DNA of 64,000 nucleotides, taken from contig NZ_UEGO01000001.1 of assembly GCF_900465345.1 (NCBI RefSeq), positions 17,439 to 81,438 of the forward strand, written 5' to 3'. Each line of letters begins with the position of its first letter. The stretch's first letter is position 1. Below are positions 36,275-45,085 of the stretch, piece after piece. Both the position numbers and the translations under genes were made by a program. The notes beneath the pieces are model-generated. The model did no database searches, had not been told where the DNA came from, and saw only the letters and a list, made by a program, of their open reading frames with translations. Origin of the DNA: Asaia bogorensis. GTDB lineage: Bacteria > Pseudomonadota > Alphaproteobacteria > Acetobacterales > Acetobacteraceae.

Positions 36275-38509
36275 CTAGAGAAACGAAATCGGGTCGATAT
36301 CGATATCGATGCGCTCATGGCTCGTCAGTTTCACGCCGTCGAGCCATGCCCGCAGGATGGGCTGAACCGCCACATTGCGTCTGGTACGCAGCAGGAGGCG
36401 ACGCCGATGGCGACCCCGAAGAATAGCGAGAGGGGCCGGTGCAGGGCCAAGCACCTGGATACCGGCGCCTTCCGGGGCACGTGCGCCCAGCAGATTGGCA
36501 ACCTTATCAGCGGCCTCGGCTGAATCCGCACTGACTATGACCGCCGCCAGACGCCCGTAGGGCGGCCAGAAACCGGGCTTTCGCTGCGCCGATTCCTGCT
36601 CCATGAACGCCAGATAATCGTTCGAGACGAGCGCCTTCATGACGGGATGATCCCCCAGATAGCTCTGGAGCAGAACCGTCCCGGGCTTTTCCGCACGGCC
36701 AGCGCGACCCGCCACCTGATGCAGAAGCTGGACCGTGCGCTCGGCGGCACGCAGGTCGCCACCGCCAAGTCCGAGATCGGCATCAACCACGCCCACAAGA
36801 GTGAGGTCAGGGAAATGCCAGCCCTTGGCAACAATCTGGGTACCGATCACAAGGTCGATCTCGCGATCGCTGATGCGCCTGACTGCGTCGGCCGTCGCTG
36901 AGGGCGAGCCCAGCGTATCGGAGGCCATGACCAGAATACGCGCATCGGGAAAATGCAGCCGTGCTTCCTCATGCACGCGCTCGATACCCGGCCCGACGGC
37001 CACGAGGCTGGATTCGGCAGCGCAGGACGGGCAGGTATCGGGCAGGGGCTCATGATGCCCGCAATGGTGACAGGTCAGGATCTGCCGGGCCCGATGCTCG
37101 ACCAGCCAGGCCGAGCAATTGGGGCACTCCATACGATGACCGCAGGCACGGCACAGGGTGAGGGGCGCATAGCCACGACGGTTGAGGAACAGCATGGCCT
37201 GTTCCTCACGCGCAAAGGTTGCGCTGATGGCATCTGTCAGGGCAGGCGACAGAAACTGGCCGCGCTCGGGCGGCGCCCGGCGCATATCGACAAGGCGCAC
37301 ATCGGGCAACGTGGCGTTGCCGTGGCGGCTATGCAGCACCACGTGCTGGTAGCGCCCGTGCTCCACATTGGTGAGCGTCTCAAGGCTGGGCGTAGCAGAA
37401 ACAAGAATGGCCGGCACATCTGACAGGCGCGCCCGGACAATGGCCATATCGCGCCCGTGATAGGTTACACCCTCTTCCTGCTTGAAGGCTGTCTCATGCT
37501 CCTCATCCACCACGATCAGACCGAGATCGGGGAAGGGCAGAAACAGGGCCGATCGTGCGCCCACCACGACCGGGGCCTGACCTTTGGCAATGGCATGCCA
37601 TGTCTCGCGGCGTTTCTTGCCGCCCAGTTCGGAATGCCAGAGCGCAGGCTGCACACCAAAGCGTCTGGCAAAGCGATCTGTCCACTGCGTGGAAAGCGCA
37701 ATTTCGGGCAGCAGCACGAGACATTGCCGGTTGGCCGCAAGACAGGCGCCGATGGCCTCGAAATAGACTTCGGTCTTGCCAGAGCCGGTCACCCCCTCAA
37801 GCAGGGTGACGCCAAAGCTGTGCCCCTGCACTGCACTGGCCAGTATGTGCGCGGCGGCCTGCTGTTCGTCTGAAAGATGGGGAGGATGAAAAGCAGGGTC
37901 TGGCGTGGCAAATAGCGGTGCCGAAACCAGAGGGACCTCCTGCAGCAATCCGGCTGCCGCCAGCCCCCGCAGGACAGATGACGAGACGCCGGTCTTTTCC
38001 GTCAGGCTTGCGGTAGAGAGGGGAACCTCACTGACGGCCTCCAGCACCGACTGGCGCGCCTGCGTCATGCGCAATCCTGCCGGGTCGGCCTGCCCCCTGA
38101 CCCAACCGAGCTGAACCTTTGTGGGCATGGTGTGACGGGCGCGAATGGCCATGGCAAGCACAAGGCCGGGCGGCGTCAGGGTATAAGCGGCCAGCCAGTC
38201 GATAAACCGCCTGAGATCACCCGGTATGGCAGGCATATCGAGCCGCCCCAGCACAGGCTTGAGGCGTGTGAGGGCAATGGGGCGTGCAGCGGCGGGTGCA
38301 AAATCGGCGGGAACGTCGCTTTGCGTGTCCCACACGCAGCCGGTCTCCTGACGTCGCCCGAGCGGAACACTGACCAGGTCACCCGGCGCAACCGCGCCTT
38401 CAGGCGCAAGATAATCAAGGGCTGTGGGAAAAGGCAGCGGCAGCAGAACGCTGATGCGCACAGCTCTCTCGCCATCTGCCTTCAGCTTCACTAAGCTCGG
38501 TTCTGTCAT
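36275..38509 (-). CDS. priA: Primosomal protein N' (replication restart helicase PriA)
   Basis: The protein has about 744 residues. The N-terminal 3'-DNA-binding domain starts VRISVLLPLPFPTALDYLAP. The helicase core has GVTGSGKTEVYFEAIG (Walker A) and LIVVDEEHETAFKQ (DEEH). The eight zinc cysteines lie in LCRACGHRMECPNCSAW and LTCHHCGHHEPLPDTCPSC. PriA reloads DnaB at stalled forks. I take the ATG at 38509; an in-frame TTG at 38518 adds three residues. It is divergent from xerC with about 56 nt between starts. Confidence 0.96.
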   Translation of the reverse strand: MTEPSLVKLKADGERAVRISVLLPLPFPTALDYLAPEGAVAPGDLVSVPLGRRQETGCVWDTQSDVPADFAPAAARPIALTRLKPVLGRLDMPAIPGDLRRFIDWLAAYTLTPPGLVLAMAIRARHTMPTKVQLGWVRGQADPAGLRMTQARQSVLEAVSEVPLSTASLTEKTGVSSSVLRGLAAAGLLQEVPLVSAPLFATPDPAFHPPHLSDEQQAAAHILASAVQGHSFGVTLLEGVTGSGKTEVYFEAIGACLAANRQCLVLLPEIALSTQWTDRFARRFGVQPALWHSELGGKKRRETWHAIAKGQAPVVVGARSALFLPFPDLGLIVVDEEHETAFKQEEGVTYHGRDMAIVRARLSDVPAILVSATPSLETLTNVEHGRYQHVVLHSRHGNATLPDVRLVDMRRAPPERGQFLSPALTDAISATFAREEQAMLFLNRRGYAPLTLCRACGHRMECPNCSAWLVEHRARQILTCHHCGHHEPLPDTCPSCAAESSLVAVGPGIERVHEEARLHFPDARILVMASDTLGSPSATADAVRRISDREIDLVIGTQIVAKGWHFPDLTLVGVVDADLGLGGGDLRAAERTVQLLHQVAGRAGRAEKPGTVLLQSYLGDHPVMKALVSNDYLAFMEQESAQRKPGFWPPYGRLAAVIVSADSAEAADKVANLLGARAPEGAGIQVLGPAPAPLAILRGRHRRRLLLRTRRNVAVQPILRAWLDGVKLTSHERIDIDIDPISFL

Positions 38510-38565
38510 GCTGCCCAAGCGCCCCCTTCTGCCCTGCCCTCTTAGCCGAGACGAGGTCCGCCGTC

Positions 38566-39501
38566 ATGCTGATGCATGAATGTCTCGATTCATGGCTCGA
38601 CTGGCTGACCCATGAAAAGCGGGCGCGCCCCAACACTGTTCTGGCCTATCGCAACGATGTCGCAACCGCTCTGGCATTTCTGGGCGAGCATCTGGGGCAG
38701 GAGCCCGATCTCTCCGCCTTTGCCTCCTTGCGCACGAGCGATTTCAGGGCATGGCTGGCCTATGACACGAACCGAGCCGAAAGCGGAAAAGGCACGCCCG
38801 ATGGTCGTGCCCGCTCGCGCGCCAGACGGGTCTCGGCATTACGGTCATTCTACCACTATCTCCATATCAGGCACGGGGTCAGCGCCAGCGCCCTGCGCCA
38901 GCTCAAGGCGCCAAAGACACGCAAGCGTCTGCCGCGCCCGCTCTCACGCGACATGGCACGCAGTGCAGCCTCCGATATTGCAGCCCTTGAGAAGCACCCG
39001 CTTTGCGCAGCGCGCGATGAAGCCCTGTTCACCCTGCTTTATGGCGCGGGCCTGCGTATTGGCGAAGCATTGGCGCTCGATCTGCGTGATTGCGACCGCG
39101 CTGCGGAGTCCGGGTTGCGCGTTACCGGCAAGGGCGGTCGGGAGCGACTTGTGCCGCTTCTGCCAAATGTCCTCAAGGCACTGGCCCTATGGCGCAGCCA
39201 GCACCCCTGCCCGGCCCCGGAGGCGCCGCTCTTCGTGGGGTTACGCGGCAAGCGTCTGCAACCCGCCGTGGCGCGCCGTGTCATGCAGGTCTGGCGTGAG
39301 CAGAGCGGTCTGGACAACAGCGCCACCCCTCACGCACTGCGTCACTCCTTCGCCACCCATCTGCTGGAGGGCGGTGCGGATCTGCGTGCCATCCAGGAAC
39401 TCCTGGGTCACGCCAGCCTTTCTACGACGCAGGCCTATACGCTGGCCGATGAACGCCACCTCCTTGCCGTCTGGCAGGCCCATCCACGCGCAAGGAAATA
39501 A
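38566..39501 (+). CDS. xerC: Tyrosine recombinase XerC
   Basis: The 311-residue site-specific recombinase resolves chromosome dimers at dif together with XerD. The SAM-like N-terminal core-binding domain covers residues 1-110. The catalytic set is Arg in GAGLRIGEALALD, Lys in GKGGRERLVPL, HALRH, LLGHASLSTT and the nucleophile Tyr in TTQAYT. Length and the usual pairing with priA support a housekeeping Xer protein rather than an integrase of a mobile element. Confidence 0.92.
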   Translation: MLMHECLDSWLDWLTHEKRARPNTVLAYRNDVATALAFLGEHLGQEPDLSAFASLRTSDFRAWLAYDTNRAESGKGTPDGRARSRARRVSALRSFYHYLHIRHGVSASALRQLKAPKTRKRLPRPLSRDMARSAASDIAALEKHPLCAARDEALFTLLYGAGLRIGEALALDLRDCDRAAESGLRVTGKGGRERLVPLLPNVLKALALWRSQHPCPAPEAPLFVGLRGKRLQPAVARRVMQVWREQSGLDNSATPHALRHSFATHLLEGGADLRAIQELLGHASLSTTQAYTLADERHLLAVWQAHPRARK

Positions 39502-39506
39502 CAAGA

Positions 39507-40433
39507 ATGATGCGCCCTGTTGCCTTTCTCCTCGCCATCATGCTGGCGGGCTCAGGCCTGTCTCGTGCCCATGCCGGCCCCTGCACGCCCGAACGCATTG
39601 CCGACATTCCGCTCCATAATGACGGGCTGTTCCTGAATGCCCCTGTCGTGCTCGATGGACGTCAGGCGCGATTCATTGTCGATACGGGTTCTGAAGGCAG
39701 CCTGATCACGCCAGAGGCCGCCTCGGCTCTCAAGCTCGCAGCCGATCCGGCGCATCTGACCGTCATACAGGGGCCAAACGGGCGTGGTCAGCTCGCCCCC
39801 AACATGATGATACGCGCTCTGTCCATCGGGCTGCTCCCTCTGGGCTCGCGCTCGATACCACTCGGCGCCCTGCCGGGACTTCCGGCTCTCACACCCCCGA
39901 TTGCCGGTCTCATGGGCGTCGATCTGCTGCGCGGCATGGATGTCGAGTTCAATGTACCGCAAAAACGCCTTACGCTATGGCGTTCACCCTCACGCGACGC
40001 ACGCTGCCCCATCGCGCCTTCATGGCCTGCCGGTTACACGACTTTGCGGGCCAGGCGCGAGGGTGCCCGTCTGGCACTGTCTTTCACGCTGGACGGTCAT
40101 GACGGGCTTGCCTTGCTCGATAGCGGCGCACGCTCTCACATACTCTCACGGCGCTTTGCCAACGCCATGGGCATCAGCGACGATATCCTGCGCCGGGATC
40201 AGGGCGGCGTGACAAGCGGCGTGGATCTCAATGCACGCTGGTATCACTGGCATCATTTTCACGAACTGCACTTGCAGGAAGAAAAGCCCGGTACCGGCAA
40301 TCCGGTGTGGAAAGACCCGGTACTGACCGTGTCCGACATGCGAGACAATGCCGACATGCTACTCGGAGCCGACTGGTTTGCCCAGCATGATATCTGGATC
40401 TCGTTCGGCACCGGACAGGTCTGGGTGCGTTAA
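39507..40433 (+). CDS. Exported retropepsin-like aspartic protease, two-lobed
   Basis: The 308-residue protein has a signal peptide (MMRPVAFLLAIMLAGSGLSRAHA). The first lobe carries FIVDTGSEGSLITPEAA (DTG triad), and the second lobe has LALLDSGARSHILSRRFA (DSG). The two half-domains each precede a flap-like strand, so a single chain could form the retropepsin active site that is usually made by a dimer. It would act in the periplasm. It starts 5 nt after xerC and may be cotranscribed. Substrate is unknown. Confidence 0.8.
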   Translation: MMRPVAFLLAIMLAGSGLSRAHAGPCTPERIADIPLHNDGLFLNAPVVLDGRQARFIVDTGSEGSLITPEAASALKLAADPAHLTVIQGPNGRGQLAPNMMIRALSIGLLPLGSRSIPLGALPGLPALTPPIAGLMGVDLLRGMDVEFNVPQKRLTLWRSPSRDARCPIAPSWPAGYTTLRARREGARLALSFTLDGHDGLALLDSGARSHILSRRFANAMGISDDILRRDQGGVTSGVDLNARWYHWHHFHELHLQEEKPGTGNPVWKDPVLTVSDMRDNADMLLGADWFAQHDIWISFGTGQVWVR

Positions 40434-40476
40434 GCCGCCGCACATCGGGACATATCGAAAGTCGGGGAGTGTTCCG

Positions 40477-40552
40477 TGGTGGAGCTGAGGGGAATCGAAC
40501 CCCTGACCTCCTCATTGCGAACGAGGCGCTCTCCCATCTGAGCTACAGCCCC
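40477..40552 (-). tRNA. tRNA-Ala (anticodon CGC)
   Basis: On the minus strand GGGGCTG starts the acceptor, GCTCAGATGGGAGAGC forms the D-arm, the anticodon loop TTCGCAA contains CGC, GGTTCGATTCC forms the T-loop, and the 3' end TCCACCA includes encoded CCA. The length is 76 nt. Confidence 0.93.
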
Positions 40553-40715
40553 ACGGAACGCGTCGGAAGCTACACGGTCCTGTCCCAAAGTCAAGATTCG
40601 CCTGCTTTATGGTCACTTCCGCCACTGGCCAGAGCGCTTGCGCAGCTCACATGTTGTCTCATGGCCCTGCCAAACGCTAAGCTAGGCATTCCATCGTTTT
40701 TCGAAGAGACCGGAT

Positions 40716-41024
40716 TTGCTGATCATCACCGTCTACAACATCATCATGATGCTGATTCAGCTCTTCACATGGGCGCTATTGCTTTACTGTGTGATGAGCA
40801 TGCTGGTGGGTTTCCGGATTCTCGATCCAGGCAACCGCTTCGTCTACAATGTCGTGATTTTTCTTGGTCGCATTGTCGAGCCCGTGCTGAACCCCGTACG
40901 CTCGATCCTGCCGCAATTCGGCGCCCTTGATCTGAGCCCGCTCGCCGTCCTGCTGGGGCTCCAGTATCTTGTCGTGCCAGTGCTCAACCGACTGGTTTTT
41001 GCCTCACTGCATGGCAGTTTCTAA
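40716..41024 (+). CDS. YggT-family membrane protein
   Basis: The 102-residue protein has two long hydrophobic segments (IIMMLIQLFTWALLLYCVMSMLV and LAVLLGLQYLVVPVLNRLVF) separated by the conserved IVEPVLNPVRSILPQFGALDLSPLA segment of the YggT family. Members affect cell shape, division or ion homeostasis. The start is a TTG at 40716 with GAAGAGA upstream; internal ATG codons would remove part of the first helix. It converges on the IclR gene. Confidence 0.85.
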   Translation: MLIITVYNIIMMLIQLFTWALLLYCVMSMLVGFRILDPGNRFVYNVVIFLGRIVEPVLNPVRSILPQFGALDLSPLAVLLGLQYLVVPVLNRLVFASLHGSF

Positions 41025-41125
41025 AGACGTATCGCCAGCGCGCCTTGCGATAGCTGGCCACGCTGACAGGCGTGTCAGTCACGACCGACCATCGTCGACT
41101 TACCGGCCTCTCCAAACCGGAAACT

Positions 41126-41147
41126 GGCCGGAGATTCTGATCCGGCC
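41126..41147. terminator. Hairpin between converging yggT and iclR-type genes
   Basis: GGCCGGA and TCCGGCC form a perfect 7-bp stem with an 8-nt loop. There is no T-run, so the function is a guess from position. Confidence 0.4.
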
Positions 41148-41164
41148 AATATCAAGCGGCAAAC

Positions 41165-41953
41165 CTAGTCGGCAACGTCGCTGAGCTCGTGCCAGCCAAG
41201 CTTGGCAGACAGCAATGATGCCGTCTGACGCACCTGAGGGGCCAGCGCCTTCATACGCAGGAGCGGCATCTCACCTGCCCCACCCGTCACGCTGATTGAC
41301 GCCACAATGCAACCAGACGCGTCACGCACAGGCGACGCAACGCAGTGAATACCGATCTCGTCATCTTCAAGATCGAACACGCAATCGGTCGAGCGATAAA
41401 AGCGCATGCGATTGATCCAGCTCGACAGCCCGGCAGGCATATGGCGATAACTGGTGCGATAAAGACGCGTCCATTCAGCTTCCGGCTCATCCAGAATCAG
41501 CGCGCGCCCCGTGCCCGTGCGTGCAAGGGGAAGGTGCTGACCTGTCCGGCTACGGACTGCAAGAGGCATGCGCCCTTCCAGACGCATCAGATAGATTACG
41601 GCGCTGTCTGCACGAACGCCCAGATGGACCATGCGACCGGTTGTCTCATTGAGGGTTTGCAGCAAAGGGGCAGCAAGCCCCAGCAGGGGAGTGACAAGCT
41701 GTGTCTGGGTCGTGAGCGAGGTCAGTTTTTCACCCAGACCATAACGCCCCATGGATTTCAGGCGTAACCAGCCCTGCTGCAACAGGGCGGCGGTGAGGCG
41801 CTGGGTGGTGCTGCGTGTGCAGCCGATCTCGAGCGCCAATTCGGAAAGCGTATCGACGCCAGCCCTGACAGCCAGAATGATAGACAAACCACGGCCCAGC
41901 GTCTGGGTACCCTGGGGCCAGTCTTTATCCGAATATGCCACATGCCGCTCCAT
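41165..41953 (-). CDS. IclR-family transcriptional regulator
   Basis: The 262-residue protein has a winged helix in residues 14-75 (LGRGLSIILAVRAGVDTLSELALEIGCTRSTTQRL... is the IclR-type N-terminus). The effector domain follows (TTGRMVHLGVRADSAVIYLMRLEG; LARTGTGRALILDEPEAEW; ASPVRDASGCIVASISVTGG). IclR proteins often control catabolic genes for acids or sugars. No obvious target gene is adjacent: the glutaminyl cyclase gene upstream reads the same way. An imperfect palindrome TTATTC/GAATAA at 42051-42068 could be an operator. Confidence 0.88.
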   Translation of the reverse strand: MERHVAYSDKDWPQGTQTLGRGLSIILAVRAGVDTLSELALEIGCTRSTTQRLTAALLQQGWLRLKSMGRYGLGEKLTSLTTQTQLVTPLLGLAAPLLQTLNETTGRMVHLGVRADSAVIYLMRLEGRMPLAVRSRTGQHLPLARTGTGRALILDEPEAEWTRLYRTSYRHMPAGLSSWINRMRFYRSTDCVFDLEDDEIGIHCVASPVRDASGCIVASISVTGGAGEMPLLRMKALAPQVRQTASLLSAKLGWHELSDVAD

Positions 41954-42136
41954 GTTCTTTGAACGGTGCCTTGGACTTTGAAAGGGCTTCTCGTTCGCTT
42001 TTGAGACTTTTTATTGCTCCGCAAGGGAGGCATAGAAGCATCTCATAGCGTTATTCACGGGCGAATAAACACTTATCTTCGTTTTCCGGTCACATCTATG
42101 TAATCAAGACGTGGGTAGTTCACATTTTTTGTCAAA

Positions 42137-42922
42137 TCAGTGTTTATAGGAAGAAATTCTTATCTGGTAAAGTGTCGGCCAATATTTCCCGGTAACGAAT
42201 AATCTATCATTCTCTCGATCATAGGCGATGCCATTTGGTACAGCATCCGGATCATCGAGAGCGACCTCTTCTTCCAGGTTCGTCACATCGACCCATGATT
42301 TCACTTGACCCGTTACGGGATCGATTCTGGCTATTTCTGGAGTCATCCATATATTGGCCCATATTTCACCATGAATATATTCCAGCTCATTCAGTCTGTT
42401 TACTGGAACACCATCAGCAGTTACGCAAAGCTTGCTGATGACATGTAATGATACAGGGTCGAGACGCTTGAGGCACGGCGTTCCATCCGAAAGAATCAGT
42501 GTCTTGTCATCATGGGTCAGGCCCCACCCCTCGCCCTCGTAGTGAAATCGCCCCCTCAGCGTCAGCGAAGGAAAATCCCAGACATAGCCGCTGCCACTAC
42601 GCCATGTGACGCTGATCAGACGGTCCTGCCAGTCAACAATACCCTCACCGAAATGCCCATCCGGCACGGTAACCTGTGCAAGGGTTTTACCTGAGTGCAA
42701 TTCAACCCGGCGAATGACCGAGCGCCCCGACAGCCCCGTACTCTCGAACAGCATACCGTTGCGGTAAAACAATCCCTCGGTGAAAGCCGAGGGGTCATGG
42801 GGAAAACGGGCGATAATCTGCGCTGGCTCGACAGGGGTACTGGCATAACCTGTTGTCACAAACAGAGACGCTGTCATTGCCAGACTAAAAAACTGGATAA
42901 TACAGGGAGAGAACAGACGCAT
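42137..42922 (-). CDS. Exported glutaminyl-peptide cyclotransferase (plant/papaya-type), AT-rich
   Basis: The protein has 261 residues from the ATG at 42922; the frame is open further upstream. A signal peptide (MRLFSPCIIQFFSLAMTASL...) precedes a five-bladed propeller with the PF05096 hallmarks FTEGLFYRNGMLFESTGLSG, FGEGIVDWQDRLI, GEGWGLTHDDKTLILSDGT, LNELEYIHGEIWANIW and PNGIAYDRENDRLFVTGKYWPTLYQ. The enzyme turns N-terminal glutamine into pyroglutamate. Base composition is much lower in GC than its neighbours (I count 23 G/C in 42361-42420), which suggests horizontal transfer. Confidence 0.9.
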   Translation of the reverse strand: MRLFSPCIIQFFSLAMTASLFVTTGYASTPVEPAQIIARFPHDPSAFTEGLFYRNGMLFESTGLSGRSVIRRVELHSGKTLAQVTVPDGHFGEGIVDWQDRLISVTWRSGSGYVWDFPSLTLRGRFHYEGEGWGLTHDDKTLILSDGTPCLKRLDPVSLHVISKLCVTADGVPVNRLNELEYIHGEIWANIWMTPEIARIDPVTGQVKSWVDVTNLEEEVALDDPDAVPNGIAYDRENDRLFVTGKYWPTLYQIRISSYKH

Positions 42923-43056
42923 GGCGGAGCTTCTTGCTGGCAGGCTTACGCGCTCGCTATACGCCCGCCAGCCAGTTTCCAACAATCACCCTCTCTCGAT
43001 CCATCAACCGGCAGGCTTATCCTGTCTCGTGCGAGGAGGCGGATCGTGAGGCCTGG

Positions 43057-43728
43057 TCAGGTTGGTGGGCCGTTTATCGCCATGAACGCCTTGCCGATAC
43101 GCTTTGCCACGGCGTGGATCTGTTCCTCACTGCAATCAACCGGCAATTCAAAACGCTTGCGCTGGACAAGGCGTGTCTGACACAGCGCCATGAATTGCTC
43201 GGCTGCAAAAAGCGGATCATCGGTTACGATCGCACCACGCTCGACCCAGTGCTCGATCCACTCCGTCATGGTCTTGAGCGTGCGTCCGAAGCCATGACGC
43301 CAGAATGTATCGGCCAGAACCGGAAAATGCGGCGCTTCGGACACGATGATACGATAGAGACGCAGCGGGCCAGGCTGAAGCAGAACGGTGATAAAGCGCT
43401 CGGCCAGCTTTGTGGCTGCTTCCTCACATGTCATGGCCGTCAGGTGACTCTGACAAATGGCGGGCGCCAGCTTACCTCGGCTCAGATCCTCGATGACAGC
43501 GCCAAACAGCGCTGCCTTGTTCTCGAAATGGTTGTAGAGTGTCCCTTTCGACACACCGGCGCGACAGGCAATCTGGGACATGGAAGCCCCTTCATAGCCG
43601 GATTCGAGAAAGATCGCCTCGGCCCCATCGAGAATCTGGCGGCGCTTGGCGTTGCAGGCCGCACTCTCCCTGGCGTGGTCTTCATTGTCGGGCGAGGCAA
43701 TAATGTCGTTCTTGTTCAACCGGTCCAT
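43057..43728 (-). CDS. TetR-family regulator (AefR-like C-terminus)
   Basis: The protein has about 223 residues from the ATG at 43728. The TetR helix-turn-helix is AIFLESGYEGASMSQIACRAGVSKGTLYNHF. The C-terminal domain (SEAPHFPVLADTFWRHGFGRTLKTM ... AEQFMALCQ) resembles the AefR-like TetR_C_7 type, often linked to efflux pumps or quorum-sensing genes. No efflux genes are nearby; fba lies divergently 242 nt away. A nested palindrome at 43803-43825 may be its operator. Confidence 0.85.
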   Translation of the reverse strand: MDRLNKNDIIASPDNEDHARESAACNAKRRQILDGAEAIFLESGYEGASMSQIACRAGVSKGTLYNHFENKAALFGAVIEDLSRGKLAPAICQSHLTAMTCEEAATKLAERFITVLLQPGPLRLYRIIVSEAPHFPVLADTFWRHGFGRTLKTMTEWIEHWVERGAIVTDDPLFAAEQFMALCQTRLVQRKRFELPVDCSEEQIHAVAKRIGKAFMAINGPPT

Positions 43729-43802
43729 CCGTCTGACGCATTGGTCTGATGCCGGTGGGCAACGCGCAAAACTCAAGGGCGGCCCGATGGCGGACCCTCA
43801 GA

Positions 43803-43825
43803 ACTGACCGAACGGGTCGATCAGT
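43803..43825. promoter_or_regulatory. Candidate TetR operator between tetR-type gene and fba
   Basis: ACTGA and TCAGT enclose an inner GACC-GAACG-GGTC inverted repeat, giving a nested symmetric site in the divergent gap. The match is only partial, so this is a candidate. Confidence 0.35.
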
Positions 43826-43970
43826 GCAAGCCAAAACTGCCCGATACGCGCCAATCCTTCAGAACTGCAACGAGAATGACTTCAATGTGTCCAGGAAAGG
43901 TCTAGGCATTGCGCCTGCGGATCGCGATAAATCGGTTGAGACGACCCGTTTTCAGAGACATGAGATCCTT

Positions 43971-45080
43971 ATGACCCCTACAAACCCGAATGCGTCGCGC
44001 CCCAGCCGAGCCCTGCCCCCGGGAGTTGTCACAGGTGATGACTATCTCACCCTGATTGAGGCCTGCAAGCAGGGCGGATATGCTCTTCCTGCCGTCAATG
44101 TTGTGGGCACCGACAGTGTCAATGCCGTGCTCGAAGCCGCAGCGAAAAACAATTCCGATGTCATCGTTCAGTGCTCCAATGGCGGTGCACGTTTCTACGC
44201 CGGCGAGGGTCTGGCTGATCAGCACAGGGCCCGCGTGCTGGGCGCTGCCTCGATGGCCCGCCATGTCCATCTTCTGGCCAAGGAATACGGCATCTGCGTG
44301 ATCCTTCACACAGACCACGCCGATCGCAAGCTCATCCCCTGGGTGGAAGGTCTGCTCGATCTGAGTGAAGCTGAGGTTGCCGCCGGACGCCCACCTCTTT
44401 TCTCCTCGCACATGATCGATCTCTCCGCCGAGCCACTTGAGGACAACCTGGCTGAATGTGCGCGCCTTCTGCCCCGCATGGCCAAGCTCGGGATCAGCCT
44501 GGAAATCGAACTGGGTGTTACAGGTGGTGAAGAAGACGGTGTGGGCCATGATCTCGAAGATCATGAGGACAATGCCCATCTCTATACGCAGCCCGAGGAC
44601 GTCCTGACCGCTTGGAACCGTCTCTCGCCGCTCGGTCACGTCACTGTGGCGGCGTCCTTCGGCAATGTGCATGGCGTCTACAAGCCGGGCAACGTGCAGC
44701 TTCGGCCTGAGATCCTGCTCCATTCGCAGGAGCACGTCGCTGAAAAAACCGGCCTTGGCCCCAAGCCGCTCGCCCTCGTCTTTCATGGCGGATCGGGTTC
44801 GGAAAAGGACAAGATCACCGCTGCCGTGTCCTATGGTGTGTTCAAGATGAACATCGACACCGATGTGCAGTTTGCGTTTGCCAATGGCATTGGCCAATAC
44901 GTGCTCGATCACTCCAAGGCCTTCCTGCACCAGATCGACCCCGAGACCGACGCCCCCTACAAGAAGTTCTACGACCCGCGCAAATGGCTGCGCGTTGGTG
45001 AAAAGAGCATCGTCGACCGTCTGGAGGAGGCATTTGCCGATCTCGGGTCGAAAGGCAGATCCATCGCTACCAGGGACTGA
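43971..45080 (+). CDS. fba: Class II fructose-bisphosphate aldolase
   Basis: The 369-residue zinc enzyme interconverts fructose 1,6-bisphosphate and two triose phosphates. Zinc ligands and signatures are ILHTDHADRKLIPW, LEIELGVTGGEEDG, SFGNVHGVYKPGNVQL and VFHGGSGSEKDKI. Length and inserts match the type IIA (E. coli FbaA-like) group. The ATG at 43971 follows GAGAT; the frame is open upstream to 43749 without similarity. An ABM-domain gene starts 5 nt after its stop. Confidence 0.95.
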   Translation: MTPTNPNASRPSRALPPGVVTGDDYLTLIEACKQGGYALPAVNVVGTDSVNAVLEAAAKNNSDVIVQCSNGGARFYAGEGLADQHRARVLGAASMARHVHLLAKEYGICVILHTDHADRKLIPWVEGLLDLSEAEVAAGRPPLFSSHMIDLSAEPLEDNLAECARLLPRMAKLGISLEIELGVTGGEEDGVGHDLEDHEDNAHLYTQPEDVLTAWNRLSPLGHVTVAASFGNVHGVYKPGNVQLRPEILLHSQEHVAEKTGLGPKPLALVFHGGSGSEKDKITAAVSYGVFKMNIDTDVQFAFANGIGQYVLDHSKAFLHQIDPETDAPYKKFYDPRKWLRVGEKSIVDRLEEAFADLGSKGRSIATRD

Positions 45081-45085
45081 AGGCC

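Noticed and set aside
38566-39501. An integrase of a mobile element
   Set aside because: Length, motif set and the priA-xerC-retropepsin context fit housekeeping XerC, and no attachment sites, tRNA-end duplication or phage genes lie nearby.
40469-40930. Plus-strand open frame containing GAEGNRTPDLLIANEALSHL
   Set aside because: This is the classical false protein read from the antisense of a tRNA gene, here tRNA-Ala.
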